Assembly (NCBI RefSeq): GCF_001634365.1 | Contig: NZ_CP014578.1 | Location: 4,402,001-4,466,000 of the forward strand | Reading direction: 5' to 3' | From: Paraburkholderia phytofirmans OLGA172 | GTDB taxonomy: Bacteria; Pseudomonadota; Gammaproteobacteria; Burkholderiales; Burkholderiaceae | Length of the DNA stretch: 64,000 nt | Shown: positions 1 to 8,260 of the stretch, piece after piece | Layout of the letters: each line of letters starts with the position of its first letter | How positions within the stretch are numbered: position 1 is the stretch's first letter | The notes under the pieces: generated by a model | The model's database searches: none | The model's input: the letters and a program-made list of their open reading frames with translations, nothing else | Told to the model about the DNA's origin: nothing | Program-made: the position numbers and the translations under genes

Positions 1-1270
1 TCGCGGCGCTTGCCGCACCCGCCGCAGTGGCAGGCATGCCGCCGCCGATCTCGCGAATCGTCAGCCCACCCAGTTCGATGCCCGCGGCCGCGAGCCGCTG
101 CCGAAAGCTCTCCCCCTGCGCCGCCAACCGCGCCGCACCGCTCGGACTCGCCTGCACGCGCGCCACCAGCCGCGAGCCGGTCAGCGTCAGGTCCGCATCG
201 ACGGTGCCGAGCGTCGGCAGCGAAAGTGTTAGCCGCGTATGCCACGGCTGATCGTCTTCGCTCGCCATGCCACCGCCGCTGCGGTCCCATTCGTCGCCTT
301 CCTGCTCGATGGTCCAGTCGAGCCTCGCGCCCGGCCATGCTTCGCCAGTCCAGCGAAACTGCCCGGTGGCGAGCAGATCGAGTTGCTGACGCACCAAAGG
401 AACGGTCGCGGGGTGAACCGCGGCCGCCATCGACTGCGAGTTTTGCGACGACCCGTCGTCGGCCAGGGGCGCGGCGGCGCTGCGTACGTTCGAGTGCGCC
501 GGCTGGCCGTTCAGGTCAGATAGCGAACTCGCCAGGACCTCGCCTGCGACAAAGCGCGCGGCCTGTGCGGTCTGGATCGACGGCATCGCGCGGGCTCCCG
601 CGCTGCCGGCCGGCGCGCTGTTGCCTGGACCGTTGGGTGCTGCGCCCATGCCCTGCCGGGGCGTCGCACCGGAGGAAGAGGCCTGCTCGGCATCGCTCGC
701 CCAGTCGAGCGGCAATTGCGCGTCGGCGGCCACCAGCTTGTTTTGCGCCTCGCCGGCGAGGGCGGCGGGCGGCCGCTGCCCCGCCAGCCATTGCGCGAGA
801 TGGGATTCGTAAAACAGGCCGCTTTCTCCGACCGTCTGTTCGAGCGCGGCCGCGAGCGCCGCCACCGGCACCTGAGCCGCCGCCACATTGGCGGTGGCCG
901 CGGCACCGGCGGTATTCGGATTGGCAGATGAAGCAGCGGGCGTGGCAGCCGTATCGAAGAGCGGCAAGCCGCCCGCCTCGACGTCGAGCGCCGGGGCGGC
1001 CGGCCAGATCGGCGCCTGACCGAGCACCGCCGGGGTCGCCTCGCCGCCTGAGCTCACGATCGCATTGAGCGTCAGCGCGACGGCGGACAGCGCGGTTTGC
1101 GCGGAAGCCGGCGGCGGCGCGGGTGGCGCGATGGGTGTGGTATTGAGAAGCTCGGTATCGACTCCCGCCGCGCCAGTCTGCGAGGCAGTTGCACTACCCG
1201 GTGCCAGATTGAGCAGAGTGTCGACCCGGTTCGCAAGCAGCGACGTGACGACCGCGTCGATTCCGTTCAT
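1..1270 (-). CDS. FliK-domain flagellar hook-length control-like protein (3' end outside window)
   Basis: Reading from the ATG at 1270, the frame stays open to the window edge, so the C-terminus is missing. The N-terminal half is Ala/Pro/Thr-rich and low in complexity. The visible C-terminal part (about residues 280-420) has the Flg_hook look of FliK: a VRQQLDLLATGQFRW stretch, then LTLSLPTLGTVDADLTLTG and SFRQRLAAAGIELGGLTIREI. It lies just downstream of fliT in the same direction, which suggests the fliS-fliT operon continues into it. A second, canonical fliK is at 8261-9904, so this is a paralogue; Burkholderia genomes often carry such a FliK-like gene beside fliST and an FlhB-C-like gene. 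Its exact role (hook length or export-switch accessory) is inferred, not seen. Confidence 0.8.
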   Translation of the reverse strand, partial: MNGIDAVVTSLLANRVDTLLNLAPGSATASQTGAAGVDTELLNTTPIAPPAPPPASAQTALSAVALTLNAIVSSGGEATPAVLGQAPIWPAAPALDVEAGGLPLFDTAATPAASSANPNTAGAAATANVAAAQVPVAALAAALEQTVGESGLFYESHLAQWLAGQRPPAALAGEAQNKLVAADAQLPLDWASDAEQASSSGATPRQGMGAAPNGPGNSAPAGSAGARAMPSIQTAQAARFVAGEVLASSLSDLNGQPAHSNVRSAAAPLADDGSSQNSQSMAAAVHPATVPLVRQQLDLLATGQFRWTGEAWPGARLDWTIEQEGDEWDRSGGGMASEDDQPWHTRLTLSLPTLGTVDADLTLTGSRLVARVQASPSGAARLAAQGESFRQRLAAAGIELGGLTIREIGGGMPATAAGAASAA

Positions 1271-1351
1271 ACCGATTCCTTGGTCACAGTGGCGGCAGCG
1301 CGCTCAAATACGGTCGGGCGGACTGATGCAGCGCGTTGCCCGCGGGCAAAC

Positions 1352-1678
1352 TCAGCGCGCCCCGTACAGTTCCTTGAGCACGCGGGTTGGCCGTCCGGCG
1401 AACAGCGCCGACAGATTGACCATGCGCGGATTCGCCAGATCGCGGATCGCAGCGTCGTCGGCCAGGATCTGACGGATCAGCGCGTATTTGCGCACGCGCT
1501 CCGTATCGTCCAGTCTGACGCTGGTTTCCGCGTCTCTCAACCCGTCCACCAGCTTCCGATATTCCTCCTGCAAATGGACCAGATCGTTCCACAGGGCGCG
1601 CCGGGCAGCCATCAGCATACGGCGGGAAATCGCTGCAATCGCCTCGTAGCGGGCGAAATATTCTGCGTTCGATGTCAT
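1352..1678 (-). CDS. fliT: Flagellar protein FliT (export chaperone)
   Basis: This is a 108-residue, mostly helical, charged protein. FliT-family proteins are cytoplasmic chaperones for the filament cap FliD; in enterics they also bind FlhDC and export components. The start chosen is the ATG at 1678, giving MTSNAEYFARYEAI, because it overlaps the fliS stop in an ATGA arrangement; an upstream extension of the frame is not needed. Length suits the family (about 100-120 residues). The gene is translationally coupled to the shortened fliS and followed by the FliK-like gene. The FliT name rests on size, position and general sequence character; no short diagnostic motif exists. Confidence 0.75.
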   Translation of the reverse strand: MTSNAEYFARYEAIAAISRRMLMAARRALWNDLVHLQEEYRKLVDGLRDAETSVRLDDTERVRKYALIRQILADDAAIRDLANPRMVNLSALFAGRPTRVLKELYGAR

Positions 1679-1896
1679 CTCATGCTTTCCGCGGCGGGCT
1701 GCGCTGCCATCCGCGCGATCTCCGGGGCAATCCCGATCCATGCCTCTTCGAGCGTCGCCAGCAGACGATCGACCTCGATCAGCATTGCCTCGCTCTGTTT
1801 TATGTTGGTCAGACGATGCGGACTCGCGCCCATCACCCCTGTCTCGACGCCGACGCGTGCGTACGCATTGGCTCCAGAGTGTCCTGGGGAAAACAT
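1675..1896 (-). CDS. fliS: Flagellin chaperone FliS, internally deleted remnant
   Basis: The frame encodes only 73 residues, while FliS is normally about 130-145. The N-terminus is typical (MFSPGHSGANAYARVGVETG, then VMGASPHRL). Six residues unlike the family (about TNIKQS) follow, and the sequence then jumps to the normal C-terminal helix (EVDRLLATLEEAWIGIAPEI). About 65-70 codons of the central helices, including much of the flagellin-binding bundle, are missing, yet frame is kept. A strong ribosome site (GAGAGGAGG) precedes the ATG at 1896 and a sigma-28 promoter lies upstream. The stop overlaps the fliT start. FliS normally caps flagellin before export; this version probably cannot fold as a four-helix bundle. 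A full copy elsewhere in the genome cannot be excluded. Confidence 0.85.
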   Translation of the reverse strand: MFSPGHSGANAYARVGVETGVMGASPHRLTNIKQSEAMLIEVDRLLATLEEAWIGIAPEIARMAAQPAAESMR

Positions 1897-1981
1897 CGGC
1901 GCTCCTCCTCTCTTGCCCTGCAGTTGGTCGTGGCCCCCCATCCGGGCACGTTGCCGCACCAGGATTCCTGCCTGTACCTGG

Positions 1982-2009
1982 TTATCGGATAGGCAGCGGG
2001 AAAGCTTTA
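1982..2009 (-). promoter_or_regulatory. Sigma-28 (FliA) promoter of fliS-fliT
   Basis: On the minus strand: TAAAGCTT, a 12-base spacer, then TCCGATAA. The enteric sigma-28 consensus is TAAAGTTT-N11-GCCGATAA, so each element matches 7 of 8 positions. It ends about 85 bases before the fliS ATG. Late, FliA-dependent expression fits a flagellin chaperone operon. Confidence 0.7.
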
Positions 2010-2058
2010 GGCCGATGTAAGGAGGATTAAGGGGCCGATGGGGCGGTATCGGTCGCCC

Positions 2059-2394
2059 TCACACCGACATCTGCATGATGTCGTTATAGGCCGACACCAG
2101 TTTGTTGCGCACCTGCAGGCCGAACTGGAAGCCGATGTTGGCCTTCTGCGAGTCGACCATCACGTCGTTCAGCGAGACGTTCGACGCACCAAGCTCGAAC
2201 GCCTGCGCCTCGCCAGCCGCCGTAGTCTGATCGCCGCTGATCTTGTCCAACGACGCCTTCAGCGCCGAGGCGAAACCGCCGGCCGTCGCCGCGCCGGATT
2301 GGCCGGCGATCGGGCTGCTGCTGCCGGCCGCTTGCGCCGCCATCGACTGCATCTGTTGCAGCGCCGACGAGAGCGCGTTCACGGGCAAAGTCAT
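2059..2394 (-). CDS. fliE: Flagellar hook-basal body protein FliE
   Basis: A 111-residue protein with the family C-terminus ([19 protein letters not shown], then [17 protein letters not shown]). FliE joins the MS-ring (FliF) to the proximal rod and is exported early by the flagellar type III apparatus. The start is the ATG at 2394, preceded by GGAGAGAAC; an upstream extension adds 20 unrelated residues and lacks family character. Length is normal (about 100-115). It is transcribed divergently from fliF across a 237-base region holding a putative FlhDC-type box. The N-terminal half is Ala/Ser/Gln-rich, as expected for a disordered export region. Confidence 0.95.
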   Translation of the reverse strand: MTLPVNALSSALQQMQSMAAQAAGSSSPIAGQSGAATAGGFASALKASLDKISGDQTTAAGEAQAFELGASNVSLNDVMVDSQKANIGFQFGLQVRNKLVSAYNDIMQMSV

Positions 2395-2479
2395 GTTCTC
2401 TCCAAGGAATGACGACCGGCATGCCGGAAACCGTACCGATCTGGACGAAAGCATAGCAGTGGCCCATACGGGAAAGCCC

Positions 2480-2512
2480 CGAAACTAGGGGGAAAACCCG
2501 GCTCTATTCAAG
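2480..2512. promoter_or_regulatory. Putative FlhDC-type box, fliE/fliF divergent promoter
   Basis: An inverted motif AACTA-N17-TATTC sits between the divergent fliE and fliF genes. Related motifs occur before flgB/flgA (GAATA-N18-TATTC) and flhB (AAATA-N18-TATCC). The enteric FlhDC site has AAATAGCG and CGCTATTT halves about 10-12 bases apart, giving similar geometry. The assignment is inference from similarity and position. Confidence 0.35.
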
Positions 2513-2631
2513 CAATCGGGTTGAGCCGCGCTGCGGATAATTTCAAGGGTGAAAGTCTCTGTCCGCACGCCCGCCGACCCTCGGTGCGCATGAGCGGCAG
2601 AACGCAAAGGCATCCCGGAGATACCCGACGC

Positions 2632-4428
2632 ATGGATTCGTCAGCCAACTCTTTGATCAACCCCGACGCCCGCATGGGCCTCGCTGGCGCCCAGCCGGGC
2701 ACCGGTGCGGCCGGCGCCGGCCAGGCCGGCGGTGCCGCGGACCTCGGCGGCCTGGGGAGCAACCTGGGCGGCAACTTCGGCCAGCGTCTGTCGGGTCTCG
2801 CGCAGATGCGCGGCAACCCGCGCGCCCCGCTGATTTTCGCGGTTGCGCTGCTCGTCGCCATCGTCGCGGGTCTGCTCCTGTGGTCGCGCGCGCCGGACTA
2901 CAAGGTGCTCTACAGCAACCTGTCGGACCGCGACGGCGGCGCCATCATCACCGCGCTGCAGGCGGCCAACATCCCCTACAAGTTCTCCGACGCCGGTGGC
3001 GCGATCCTCGTGCCGGCCGAACAGGTGCATGAAATGCGTCTGCGGCTGGCTTCGCAAGGTCTGCCCAAGAGCGGCTCGGTCGGCTTCGAACTGATGGACA
3101 ACCAGAAGTTCGGCATCAGCCAGTTCGCCGAGCAGATCAACTACCAGCGCGCGCTGGAAGGTGAACTGGAGCGCACGATCGAATCGATTTCGTCGGTGAA
3201 GTCGGCGCGCGTGCATCTGGCCATTCCGAAGCCTTCCGTGTTCGTGCGCGACAAGGAAGCGCCGTCGGCCTCCGTGCTGGTCAACCTCTACCCGGGCCGC
3301 GCGCTCGACGAAGGCCAGGTGCTGGCGATCACCCGTATGGTGTCCTCGGCGGTGCCGGACATGCCGGTGAAGGGCGTGACCATCCTCGACCAGGACGGCA
3401 ACCTGCTGACGCAGCCGTCCACCGGCAGCGGTCTGGACGCCTCGCAACTGAAGTACCGCCAGCAGATCGAGCGCAACACCCAGCAACGCATCGACGCGAT
3501 CCTGTCGCCCCTGTTCGGTTCCGGCAACGCGCACTCGCAGGTCAGCGCCGATATCGACTTCTCGCAGAGCGAGCAGACCTCGGAAAACTACGGCCCGAAC
3601 GGCACCCCGCAGCAGGCGGCGATCCGCAGCCAGCAGTCGAGCACCGCCACCGAAATGTCGCAAGGCGCGGCCTCGGGCGTGCCGGGCGCGCTGTCGAACC
3701 AGCCGCCGCAGCCGGCTTCCGCGCCGGTCACGGCGGGCAACGGCGCGCCTGGTGTGACGGCCACGCCGGTCAGCGACCGCAAGGATTCGACCACCAACTA
3801 CGAACTCAACAAGACCGTCCAGCATCTGGAGCAGCCGATGGGCGGCATCAGGCGTCTGTCGGTGGCGGTGGTGGTCAACTATCTGCGGGTAGTCGACGCC
3901 AAGGGCCACGCGACCATGCAACCGGTCGCCGCCGACAAGCTCGCGCAGGTCAATCAGCTGGTGAAGGACGCGATGGGCTTCGACGCCGCGCGCGGCGACT
4001 CGGTCAACGTGGTCAACAGCCCGTTCACCGTCGACGCCGACCCGGATGCCGACCTGCCGTGGTGGCGCACGCCGGACATGATCGCGCTCGCCAGGCAGGT
4101 TGCGACCTACCTCGGCATCGGCGCTGTCGCTTTGTTCCTCTACTTCGTGATGGTGAAGCCGGCGCTGCGCCGCGCCTTCCCGCCGCCCGAGCAGGCCGTT
4201 GGGGCGCTGCCGTCGGCGGACGAGCCGATCCTGCTGGACGGCATTCCGGCCGCCGAGCGCCTGGGTGCGGCCTCCGTGGCCGAACTGGAAGGCGACAGCG
4301 AAATGCTCGCGCTCGAAAGCGCGAAACACAAATACGAGCGGAACCTGGAATTCGCGCGCAATATCGCCCGCCAGGATCCGAAGATCGTCGCAACCGTCGT
4401 GAAAAATTGGGTGTCCGATGAGCGCTGA
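2632..4428 (+). CDS. fliF: Flagellar MS-ring protein FliF
   Basis: FliF (598 residues) forms the MS-ring in the cytoplasmic membrane, the base for rod, export gate and FliG. The first membrane span lies at about residues 65-83 (PLIFAVALLVAIVAGLLLW); the ring-building YscJ/FliF domain follows (KVLYSNLSDRDGGAIITAL, GFELMDNQKFGISQFAEQ). The second span is at about 489-510, then a cytoplasmic tail that binds FliG. The ATG at 2632 was chosen because GGAG stands 11 bases upstream and MDSSANSLINPDARMGLAG is the usual Burkholderia N-terminus; the frame is open further upstream without homology. The stop overlaps the fliG start by 11 bases. Length is normal. Confidence 0.97.
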   Translation: MDSSANSLINPDARMGLAGAQPGTGAAGAGQAGGAADLGGLGSNLGGNFGQRLSGLAQMRGNPRAPLIFAVALLVAIVAGLLLWSRAPDYKVLYSNLSDRDGGAIITALQAANIPYKFSDAGGAILVPAEQVHEMRLRLASQGLPKSGSVGFELMDNQKFGISQFAEQINYQRALEGELERTIESISSVKSARVHLAIPKPSVFVRDKEAPSASVLVNLYPGRALDEGQVLAITRMVSSAVPDMPVKGVTILDQDGNLLTQPSTGSGLDASQLKYRQQIERNTQQRIDAILSPLFGSGNAHSQVSADIDFSQSEQTSENYGPNGTPQQAAIRSQQSSTATEMSQGAASGVPGALSNQPPQPASAPVTAGNGAPGVTATPVSDRKDSTTNYELNKTVQHLEQPMGGIRRLSVAVVVNYLRVVDAKGHATMQPVAADKLAQVNQLVKDAMGFDAARGDSVNVVNSPFTVDADPDADLPWWRTPDMIALARQVATYLGIGAVALFLYFVMVKPALRRAFPPPEQAVGALPSADEPILLDGIPAAERLGAASVAELEGDSEMLALESAKHKYERNLEFARNIARQDPKIVATVVKNWVSDER

Positions 4429-5413
4429 AGGCGTAATGAAGAGCGCGCTCCTGCTGTTATCGATCGGCGAGGAAGAAGCTGCGCAGGTGTTCAAATTCCT
4501 CGGGCCGCGCGAGGTCCAGAAGATCGGTGTCGCCATGGCGGCGCTGAAAAGCGTGACGCGCGAGCAGGTCGACGAGGTTTTGCAGGAGTTCGTGCGCGAG
4601 GCGGAAACGCACACCGGCATGTCGCTCGATTCGAACGAGTACATCCGTTCGGTGCTGACCAAGGCCCTCGGCGACGACAAGGCCGGCGCGATCATCGACC
4701 GGATTCTGCAAGGCAGCGACACCAGCGGCATTGAAGGCCTCAAGTGGATGGACTCGGCAGCGGTGGCCGAACTCATCAAGAACGAGCACCCGCAGATCAT
4801 TGCGACCATCCTCGTTCACCTGGACCGCGATCAGGCTTCGGAAATCGTCGCCTGCTTCACCGAGCGTCTGCGTAACGACGTGCTGTTGCGGATCGCCACG
4901 CTTGACGGCATCCAGCCGGCCGCGCTGCGCGAACTCGACGATGTGCTGACGAGCCTCCTGTCCGGCAGCGACAACCTCAAGCGCAGCCCGATGGGGGGCA
5001 TCCGCACGGCGGCTGAAATCCTCAACTTCATGTCGAGCAACCATGAAGAAGGCGTCATCGAGAACGTTCGCCAATACGACGCGGAACTCGCGCAGAAGAT
5101 CATTGATCAGATGTTTGTGTTCGAGAACCTGCTCGATCTGGAAGACCGCGCGATCCAGCTGTTGCTGAAGGAAGTCGAGTCCGAGGCGTTGATCATCTCG
5201 CTGAAGGGCGCGCCGCCCGCGCTGCGCCAGAAGTTCCTGTCGAACATGTCGCAGCGTGCTGCCGAACTGCTCGCCGAAGACCTCGATGCGCGCGGCCCGG
5301 TGCGCGTCTCCGAAGTCGAGACGCAGCAGCGCCGCATCCTGCAGATCGTGCGCAATCTGGCGGAAAGCGGCCAGATCGTTCTAGGCGGCAAGGCGGAAGA
5401 TGCTTATGTCTGA
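4418..5413 (+). CDS. fliG: Flagellar motor switch protein FliG
   Basis: FliG (331 residues) is the rotor protein that meets the MotA stator and, with FliM and FliN, sets rotation direction. It is intact: N-terminal FliF-binding part (SALLLLSIGEEEAAQVFKFL), the middle domain with NEHPQIIATILVHL, which retains an EHPQ motif used in FliM contact, and the charged C-terminal torque helix region (LLLKEVESEALIISLKGA, then RQKFLSNMSQRAAELL). It begins inside the fliF end and ends inside the fliH start, so fliF-fliG-fliH are translationally coupled. Confidence 0.97.
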   Translation: MSAEGVMKSALLLLSIGEEEAAQVFKFLGPREVQKIGVAMAALKSVTREQVDEVLQEFVREAETHTGMSLDSNEYIRSVLTKALGDDKAGAIIDRILQGSDTSGIEGLKWMDSAAVAELIKNEHPQIIATILVHLDRDQASEIVACFTERLRNDVLLRIATLDGIQPAALRELDDVLTSLLSGSDNLKRSPMGGIRTAAEILNFMSSNHEEGVIENVRQYDAELAQKIIDQMFVFENLLDLEDRAIQLLLKEVESEALIISLKGAPPALRQKFLSNMSQRAAELLAEDLDARGPVRVSEVETQQRRILQIVRNLAESGQIVLGGKAEDAYV

Positions 5414-6083
5414 TCAGAACTCCGCGGCGAAGGAAAGCCTCTCGGCCTACCAGCGCTGGGAGATGGCCTCGTTCGATCCGGTGCCGCCGGCGCCGCCCGA
5501 ACCCGAAGTCGACGACGGCGCGTTCGAAGCCGAACTCCAACGTCTGCGCGACGCCGCGCATGCACAGGGCATTGCGACGGGTCACGTCGCCGGGCAGGCG
5601 CTCGGTTATCAGGCCGGTTACGAGCAAGGCCACGCACAGGGTTTCGTGCAAGGCCAGAGCGAAGCGCGCGAAGAAGCGGCACGTCTTGCCGCGCTGGCCG
5701 AGACCTTCAAGGCGGCACTCAACGGCGCGCAAGGTGCGATCTCCGAGACACTGGTCGCGTTGGCGCTGGACATTGCCCAACAGGTGGTGCGCCAGCATGT
5801 GCAGCACGATCCGACCGCGCTGATCGCGGCAGCCCGTGAGGTGCTGGCCACCGAACCGGCACTGCTCGGCGCGCCGGCGCTCATCGTCAGCCCCGCCGAC
5901 CTGCCGGTCGTCGAAGCCTATCTGATGGAAGAGCTGCAAACGCGCGGCTGGACCGTGCGTACCGATCCGTCGGTCGAACGCGGCGGCTGCCGTGCGCAAG
6001 CCGGCACCGGTGAGGTGGACGCCGGCATCGACACGCGCTGGGAGCGCGTCGCCGCCGCACTCGGCAAGGTAAGCACATGGTGA
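5400..6083 (+). CDS. fliH: Flagellar assembly protein FliH
   Basis: FliH (227 residues) is the stator-like regulator of the export ATPase FliI and carries it to the export gate. The central region has the family's glycine-repeat helix ([20 protein letters not shown], then [17 protein letters not shown]), with small residues spaced every four positions. The C-terminal FliI-binding domain follows ([18 protein letters not shown]). Two in-frame ATGs occur at 5400 and 5406, both inside the end of fliG; the second ([11 protein letters not shown]) may be the true start. The TGA overlaps the fliI start. Confidence 0.93.
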   Translation: MLMSDQNSAAKESLSAYQRWEMASFDPVPPAPPEPEVDDGAFEAELQRLRDAAHAQGIATGHVAGQALGYQAGYEQGHAQGFVQGQSEAREEAARLAALAETFKAALNGAQGAISETLVALALDIAQQVVRQHVQHDPTALIAAAREVLATEPALLGAPALIVSPADLPVVEAYLMEELQTRGWTVRTDPSVERGGCRAQAGTGEVDAGIDTRWERVAAALGKVSTW

Positions 6084-7738
6084 CGCCGACGCTCGAAGAA
6101 ATCCACGCCAGCGATCTGACGCCGCTCGAACGCGAGCTGGCGCTGGCGTCGTTCGGCGCCGAGGCGCTGGCGGATGTGCCGGCTGCAGTGACACCCGCTG
6201 CGGCTGCGATCGCAGCCATCGACGCCGCGTTGCGCGAGCCGGGCGCCGGGCATCCGGCGCAGGGCGCGGCGGCGAGCCGCGAGTCCGACGCTGCAGATGC
6301 CGCTGCAGATGCCGCTTTTTCGAGCCCCGCTTCCCCCCCTCCCGCCCCGTACGATCCCGCACTCGACAGCAACCCGCACATGCAGGCCTGGCGCGGCCGG
6401 CTCGACGCGCTGCGCGCCCGCAACGCGATCGCCAAGCCGATGCGTGCCTGCGGACGTTTGACGCGCGCCGCCGGTCTGGTGCTCGAAGCGGTCGGGCTGC
6501 GCCTGTCGGTGGGCGCCGAAGTGATGATCGAACTGCCGTTCGGCAGTTCTCTGCCGATGGCCGAAGCCGAAGTAGTCGGTTTCTCCGGCGACAAACTGTT
6601 TCTGATGCCAACCACCGAAGTGATCGGCCTCCTGCCTGGCGCACGCGTGTACCCGCTCGAGAGCGCGCCGATCGCCGATCCGATGGCGGGCGCGAAGCGT
6701 TTGCCGGTCGGCTGGGAACTGCTCGGCCGCGTGCTGGACGCGTCCGGCCGCCCGCTCGACGGCCTCGGCCCGCTCGGCGCGCATGCCGATGCGCCGTTGT
6801 CCTCGCCGGTCATCAACCCGCTGAATCGCGAGCCGATTCACAAGGTGCTCGACGTCGGCGTGCGCGCGATCAATGCCCTCCTGACCGTGGGGCGCGGGCA
6901 GCGCATGGGTCTGTTCGCCGGTTCGGGCGTCGGTAAATCGGTGCTGCTCGGCACGATGGCGCGCTACACCAGCGCCGAGGTGATCGTGATCGGCCTGATC
7001 GGCGAACGCGGCCGCGAAGTGAAGGAATTCATCGAGCAGATTCTCGGCGAGGAAGGTCTCGCGCGCTCGGTTGTGATCGCCGCGCCGGCCGACGTCTCCC
7101 CGCTCTTGCGGATGCAGGCTGCGTCGTACTCGACCTCGCTCGCCGAATATTTTCGCGATCAGGGCAAGCACGTGCTGCTGCTGATGGATTCGCTGACCCG
7201 TTACGCGATGGCGCAGCGCGAGATCGCGCTGGCCGTAGGCGAGCCGCCTGCCACCAAGGGCTATCCGCCTTCGGTGTTCGCCAAGCTGCCGGCGCTCGTC
7301 GAGCGCACCGGCAACGGCCCGGCGGGCGGCGGTTCGATCACTGCGTTCTACACCGTGCTGACCGAAGGCGACGACCAGCAGGACCCGATCGCCGACTCCG
7401 CGCGGGCGATTCTTGACGGCCACATCGTGCTGTCGCGCTCGCTCGCCGAGGCCGGCCACTATCCGGCGATCGACATCGAAGCGTCGATTAGCCGGGCAAT
7501 GACCGCGCTGATCGACGATAGCCATCTCGAGAAGACGCGTATGTTCAAGCAGATGCTGTCGCGCTATCAGCGCAACCGCGATCTGATCAACGTCGGCGCC
7601 TATTCGAGCGGGCGCGACGCGCTGCTCGACCGTGCGATTGCGCTGTATCCGCGGATGGAAGCATTTTTGCAGCAAGGTTTTCGTGAATGCGCGAACTTTG
7701 AACCGAGTCTCGAGATGCTGAACGCTCTGTTTGCCTAA
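6077..7738 (+). CDS. fliI: Flagellum-specific ATPase FliI
   Basis: The export ATPase of the flagellar type III system, related to F1-ATPase beta. Walker A is GSGVGKSV at about residue 282 and Walker B is [10 protein letters not shown] at about 365; [12 protein letters not shown] and the [17 protein letters not shown] stretch are also typical. At 553 residues it is about 90-100 longer than most FliI proteins, because of an Ala/Pro/Ser-rich N-terminal extension (about residues 30-110) that includes a short DNA repeat near 6290 (GCTGCAGATGCC units). The start overlaps the end of fliH. The extension is probably a flexible linker; the catalytic core looks intact. Confidence 0.97.
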   Translation: MVTPTLEEIHASDLTPLERELALASFGAEALADVPAAVTPAAAAIAAIDAALREPGAGHPAQGAAASRESDAADAAADAAFSSPASPPPAPYDPALDSNPHMQAWRGRLDALRARNAIAKPMRACGRLTRAAGLVLEAVGLRLSVGAEVMIELPFGSSLPMAEAEVVGFSGDKLFLMPTTEVIGLLPGARVYPLESAPIADPMAGAKRLPVGWELLGRVLDASGRPLDGLGPLGAHADAPLSSPVINPLNREPIHKVLDVGVRAINALLTVGRGQRMGLFAGSGVGKSVLLGTMARYTSAEVIVIGLIGERGREVKEFIEQILGEEGLARSVVIAAPADVSPLLRMQAASYSTSLAEYFRDQGKHVLLLMDSLTRYAMAQREIALAVGEPPATKGYPPSVFAKLPALVERTGNGPAGGGSITAFYTVLTEGDDQQDPIADSARAILDGHIVLSRSLAEAGHYPAIDIEASISRAMTALIDDSHLEKTRMFKQMLSRYQRNRDLINVGAYSSGRDALLDRAIALYPRMEAFLQQGFRECANFEPSLEMLNALFA

Positions 7739-7749
7739 GGAGGCTAACG

Positions 7750-8199
7750 ATGGCGAAACACTTTCCGATCAAGACCCTTATTGGCCTGGCTCAGGACGAT
7801 GTGGATGCTGCCGCACAACGTCTGGGCCGCGCGCAGCGCGAGCGCAACGACGTGCAGTCGCAACTTGATTCGCTGGTGCAGTACCGCGACGAATATCACG
7901 CGCGCTTCACGGCAACCGCCCAGACCGGCATGGCCGCCGGCAACATGCGCAATTTCCAGGCGTTCATCGACACGCTCGACACCGCCATCGAACAGCAGCG
8001 CAAGCTGCTGGTGACGGCCAATGCGCGCGTCGAGGCCGCCAAGCCCGACTGGCAGCGCCAGAAGCAGAAGCTCGGCTCGTATGAAGTGCTGCAGGCGCGT
8101 GGCGAAGCCGCCGAAGCGAAAACCATGGCGCGGCGCGACCAGCGCGATGCCGACGAACACGCCTCCCGAATTCTGAGGATGCGTGCCGAGGGCGTCTGA
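7750..8199 (+). CDS. fliJ: Flagellar export protein FliJ
   Basis: A 149-residue, highly charged protein predicted to be an antiparallel coiled coil, as FliJ is. FliJ is the gamma-like stalk protein of the export ATPase, linking FliI to FlhA and recycling chaperones. The start (MAKHFPIKTLIGLAQDDVDA) has a near-perfect ribosome site (AAGGAGG) and lies 11 bases after fliI. Heptad-rich stretches run through about residues 15-60 and 75-140. Length and position between fliI and fliK are canonical. Confidence 0.93.
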   Translation: MAKHFPIKTLIGLAQDDVDAAAQRLGRAQRERNDVQSQLDSLVQYRDEYHARFTATAQTGMAAGNMRNFQAFIDTLDTAIEQQRKLLVTANARVEAAKPDWQRQKQKLGSYEVLQARGEAAEAKTMARRDQRDADEHASRILRMRAEGV

Positions 8200-8260
8200 T
8201 GCGCCCGGGCGTCGCCTCGATTGACCGAACACCTCGTTTGACGGATTGACAGGATTCCCT

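Noticed and set aside
2641..4809. 722-codon open frame on the minus strand
   Set aside because: It is antisense to fliF and fliG, is rich in Arg/His/Val from high-GC codons, and resembles no family.
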